From positions 992,001 through 1,056,000 of the forward strand of contig NZ_JAIWPJ010000002.1 in NCBI RefSeq assembly GCF_020515625.1: 64,000 nt of DNA, in the 5' to 3' direction. Below are positions 62,277-64,000 of the stretch, one piece after another. The translations under genes were made by a program, and so were the position numbers. The notes below the pieces were generated by a model. The model saw only the letters and a program-made list of their open reading frames with translations. It did not search any database and was not told the origin of the DNA. Each line of letters begins with the position of its first letter. The first letter of the stretch is position 1. Source of the DNA: Natrinema amylolyticum. Lineage in GTDB: Archaea; Halobacteriota; Halobacteria; Halobacteriales; Natrialbaceae.

Positions 62277-63128
62277 CTACAACTCCTGTCGGCCTTCGTC
62301 CGTGATGACGCTCTCGAGTAACTCGACGGGCGTCGCGTCGTAGCCGGGGTTCTCGACGTCGAACCCGTCGGCGGGCTCGGGCAGCACCTCGCTGCCCGGC
62401 CGGTACTCGTTCTCGAAGACGAACCCCTCGGTGATGATCTTCGAGGCCGATCCGAGGACGGTAACCGGCACGTCTCGCTGGGCTGCCGTCGCCGCGATCG
62501 GAAAGGTTCCGACGCGGTTGTACAGCGTCTCGTCGACGATACAGTCCATACCGACGACGACCCGATCGCACTTCTCGAGGGTGATCCCGTGTGCACTGTC
62601 GGTGATCAGCGTCGTGTCGACCCCGTCGAGGTCGGCGAGGGTTCGTGCGGTCTTGCGCCCGATATACCGCGGCCGCGCCTCGGTGACGTAGACGTCGAAC
62701 GTCTTGCCGGCCTCGGTCGCCTGCTCGAGCGTCTGCATCACCGTCGAGGAGTAGTCGTGCGTCAGAATGGTCGCGCCGTCGTCGAGAACCGCCGCGGCGT
62801 TTTCGGCCGCCAGCCGCTTGCCGGACTCGATCCGCGAGACGACCGCGTCGATCTTCTCGCTGGTGAGTCGTCGGGCCTCCTCGACGCTGTCGGGATCGGC
62901 GTCGGTCACGTCGTCGACGACCTCCCGAACGGCGTTCTGCAGCGAGGCGTGGGACGGGTTCGCCCGCCGCAGGACGGAGCCGTTGCGCTCGAGAGCGCGC
63001 GTGTACTCCTCGACGGTCGCGAACTCCCGCTCGACCAGTTCCTCGAGTGCCTGGGCCGCGTGGACCGCGACCACCGAGGAACTGTGCGTCTGCATCTCAC
63101 GGATTTCCTCGGCCGTCTCGTCGATCAT
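62277..63128 (-). CDS. Ribose 1,5-bisphosphate isomerase (eIF2B-like family)
   Basis: 283 residues. TSEKIDAVVSRIESGKRLAAENAAAVLDDGATILTHDYSSTVMQTLEQA, FDVYVTEARPRYIGRKTARTLADL and KCDRVVVGMDCIVDETLYNRVGTFPIAATAAQRDVPVTVLGSASKI are the eIF2B/MtnA-fold motifs, with the catalytic-region Cys and Asp (GMDCIV). In archaea this group contains R15P isomerase of the AMP-phosphorylase/RuBisCO III pathway, which converts R15P to ribulose 1,5-bisphosphate. True eIF2B-like members differ little, so the enzymatic call is likely but not certain. Confidence 0.8.
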   Translation of the reverse strand: MIDETAEEIREMQTHSSSVVAVHAAQALEELVEREFATVEEYTRALERNGSVLRRANPSHASLQNAVREVVDDVTDADPDSVEEARRLTSEKIDAVVSRIESGKRLAAENAAAVLDDGATILTHDYSSTVMQTLEQATEAGKTFDVYVTEARPRYIGRKTARTLADLDGVDTTLITDSAHGITLEKCDRVVVGMDCIVDETLYNRVGTFPIAATAAQRDVPVTVLGSASKIITEGFVFENEYRPGSEVLPEPADGFDVENPGYDATPVELLESVITDEGRQEL

Positions 63129-63209
63129 ACTCTGATGGTTTTCGGTCAGCGCAAAAGGTGTTCCGGGTGCTCTCAGTCGGTCCGCCGCACGCCGTTCACT
63201 GGGTCGCCG

Positions 63210-63533
63210 TCACGCGGTCTCGTCGAACTCGAAAATCCGCCGTAACTCCCCCTCGATTCGGTCGACGAACGCCTCGAGGACGGGCTCGAACTGCTCGCGG
63301 TCGGCCACTGCCCCCGCTCGTTCCCGCGGGTTCTCGGGGAGGGCCACGCGGAACTCGCCGTCTCCCTCGTAAAACGGTTCGCTCTCACTCAGCACCTGCC
63401 GATCGATGGCCCGGAGCACGTCCGAATCGTACCGGCCGTGTAACTGCTGGTAGGCCGCGGAGTAGGCCTCTTCGAGCTCCTCGAAGTAATGGACGTACTT
63501 CTCCTCGAACTTCTCGGGGTCGAACTCGGTCAT
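63210..63533 (-). CDS. DUF5783-type haloarchaeal protein
   Basis: 107 residues from the ATG at 63533. FDPEKFEEKYVHYFEELEEAYSAAYQQLHGRYDSDVLRAIDRQVLSESEPFYEGDGEFRVALPENPRERAG is what I remember of DUF5783, found next to R15P isomerase-like genes in several haloarchaea. It is alpha-helical and acidic, without catalytic motifs. Function unknown. Confidence 0.8.
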   Translation of the reverse strand: MTEFDPEKFEEKYVHYFEELEEAYSAAYQQLHGRYDSDVLRAIDRQVLSESEPFYEGDGEFRVALPENPRERAGAVADREQFEPVLEAFVDRIEGELRRIFEFDETA

Positions 63534-63662
63534 AGCCGTCCGTGCGGACGCCATCGGGTAAACGGTTCGGGACCTCGGTACCGGGGTCGGCCCAGGCGTC
63601 GAGTAACCGACAGTCCCACCGCTGCCCGCAGGCTTACGTCCACGAGTCCCCTAGGGCCGCCG

Positions 63663-63986
63663 ATGACCGTCACCGTTCGGTACACCTGTCCCCACTGCAA
63701 CGCCGTGGTCAGCCTCGAGCGGCCGCCGGATCTGGCGGACCGGTCGGTCACGAAGGTCAAACAGCCGGGGTGGGAGTACGTCGCCCCGGACGACCCCGAC
63801 CGCGAATCCGCGGACGGTATCGAGTTCGTCTGCGGCGAGGACGGCCAAGTTACCGACCTCGAGGGCGATCCCGTCGAAGGGTGCGGCCGTCCGTTCTATC
63901 TGAATTTCGTGCGCTATGAGCAGGGGGTCGAACTCGAGCCCGATCCGCCGACCTACGGCGGCCCGCGGTTCGATTTCAACGCGTAG
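63663..63986 (+). CDS. Small zinc-ribbon protein
   Basis: 107 residues. VRYTCPHCNAVVSLERPPDLADRSVTKVKQPGWEYV opens with CPHC; FVCGEDGQVTDLEGDPVEGCGRPFYLNFV later provides the second Cys pair (C..... and CGRPF), so it can form a zinc ribbon. The rest is acidic. No partner is visible before the window ends. I do not know a family name. The ATG at 63663 starts the ribbon. Confidence 0.7.
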   Translation: MTVTVRYTCPHCNAVVSLERPPDLADRSVTKVKQPGWEYVAPDDPDRESADGIEFVCGEDGQVTDLEGDPVEGCGRPFYLNFVRYEQGVELEPDPPTYGGPRFDFNA

Positions 63987-64000
63987 CTCTGCGTTCGGTC

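Overview
This is a 64 kb stretch of a haloarchaeal (class Halobacteria) chromosome. The sequence is very GC-rich, the proteins are rich in Asp and Glu, and many genes look leaderless, with a TATA-like box about 25-30 bases before the start codon. There are archaeal markers (proteasome beta subunit, HTH-10/Bat regulator, HalOD1 and UPF0179/DUF555 proteins). The gene content (PccX-type propionyl-CoA carboxylase, Htur_1727-type radical SAM partner, DUF5820, DUF7504) would suit a Haloterrigena/Natrinema-like member of Natrialbales, but that placement is inference. I see no rRNA, tRNA, CRISPR array or intact insertion sequence.

Layout. 1-4.6 kb: end of a thiolase gene with its OB-fold partner, then haloarchaeal conserved proteins, an RNase H-fold nuclease and a thioesterase. 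4.6-13.4 kb: the most unusual region. It holds two polytopic membrane proteins resembling NnrS/heme-copper-oxidase subunit I, a CPA1 antiporter, a Tat lipoprotein, a MoaD-like beta-grasp protein ending in Cys-Cys instead of Gly-Gly, a CGCGG-type putative RiPP precursor, a 43-residue zinc-ribbon protein, and two radical SAM/SPASM enzymes with a PaaB-like partner. 13.7-19.2 kb: biotin-dependent propionyl/acetyl-CoA carboxylase (pccA, pccB, pccX), interrupted by an opposite-strand SPFH gene and a small decayed gene. 19.4-24.8 kb: branched-chain amino-acid ABC transporter (livK facing livHMGF). 25-30.6 kb: NSS transporter, SDR, response regulator, GDPD, DUF7344, YjbQ, an 82-bp palindromic MITE-like element and a HEAT-repeat protein. 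30.7-38.7 kb: a five-gene operon of a small leader gene, two PrkA kinases, a DUF444 protein and SpoVR. 39-46.3 kb: conserved proteins, MFS and AtoE transporters, an HxlR regulator divergent from a flavin reductase, and small regulators. 46.4-52.3 kb: an ABC exporter whose permease is fused to a PrsW-like protease domain, then a formate/nitrite-transporter-UspA fusion. 52.4-64 kb: aldo/keto reductase, regulators, UspA, TenA, HTH-CBS, DUF555, psmB, a Gfo/Idh-ThuA pair, ribose-1,5-bisphosphate isomerase and two small conserved proteins.

How the genes work together. PccABX would carboxylate propionyl- or acetyl-CoA, and the liv and NSS systems import amino acids that feed such acyl-CoAs. The PrkA-DUF444-SpoVR operon is a stress/starvation signalling unit. 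The 4.6-13.4 kb region reads as one peptide- or heme-modification locus: two radical SAM enzymes, two candidate protein substrates, a sulfur-carrier-like protein and heme-protein-like membrane partners. The competing reading is that the two enzymes are the AhbC/AhbD steps of archaeal heme synthesis. It is the best candidate here for a poorly described system. Family names are recalled from memory; no database was searched.
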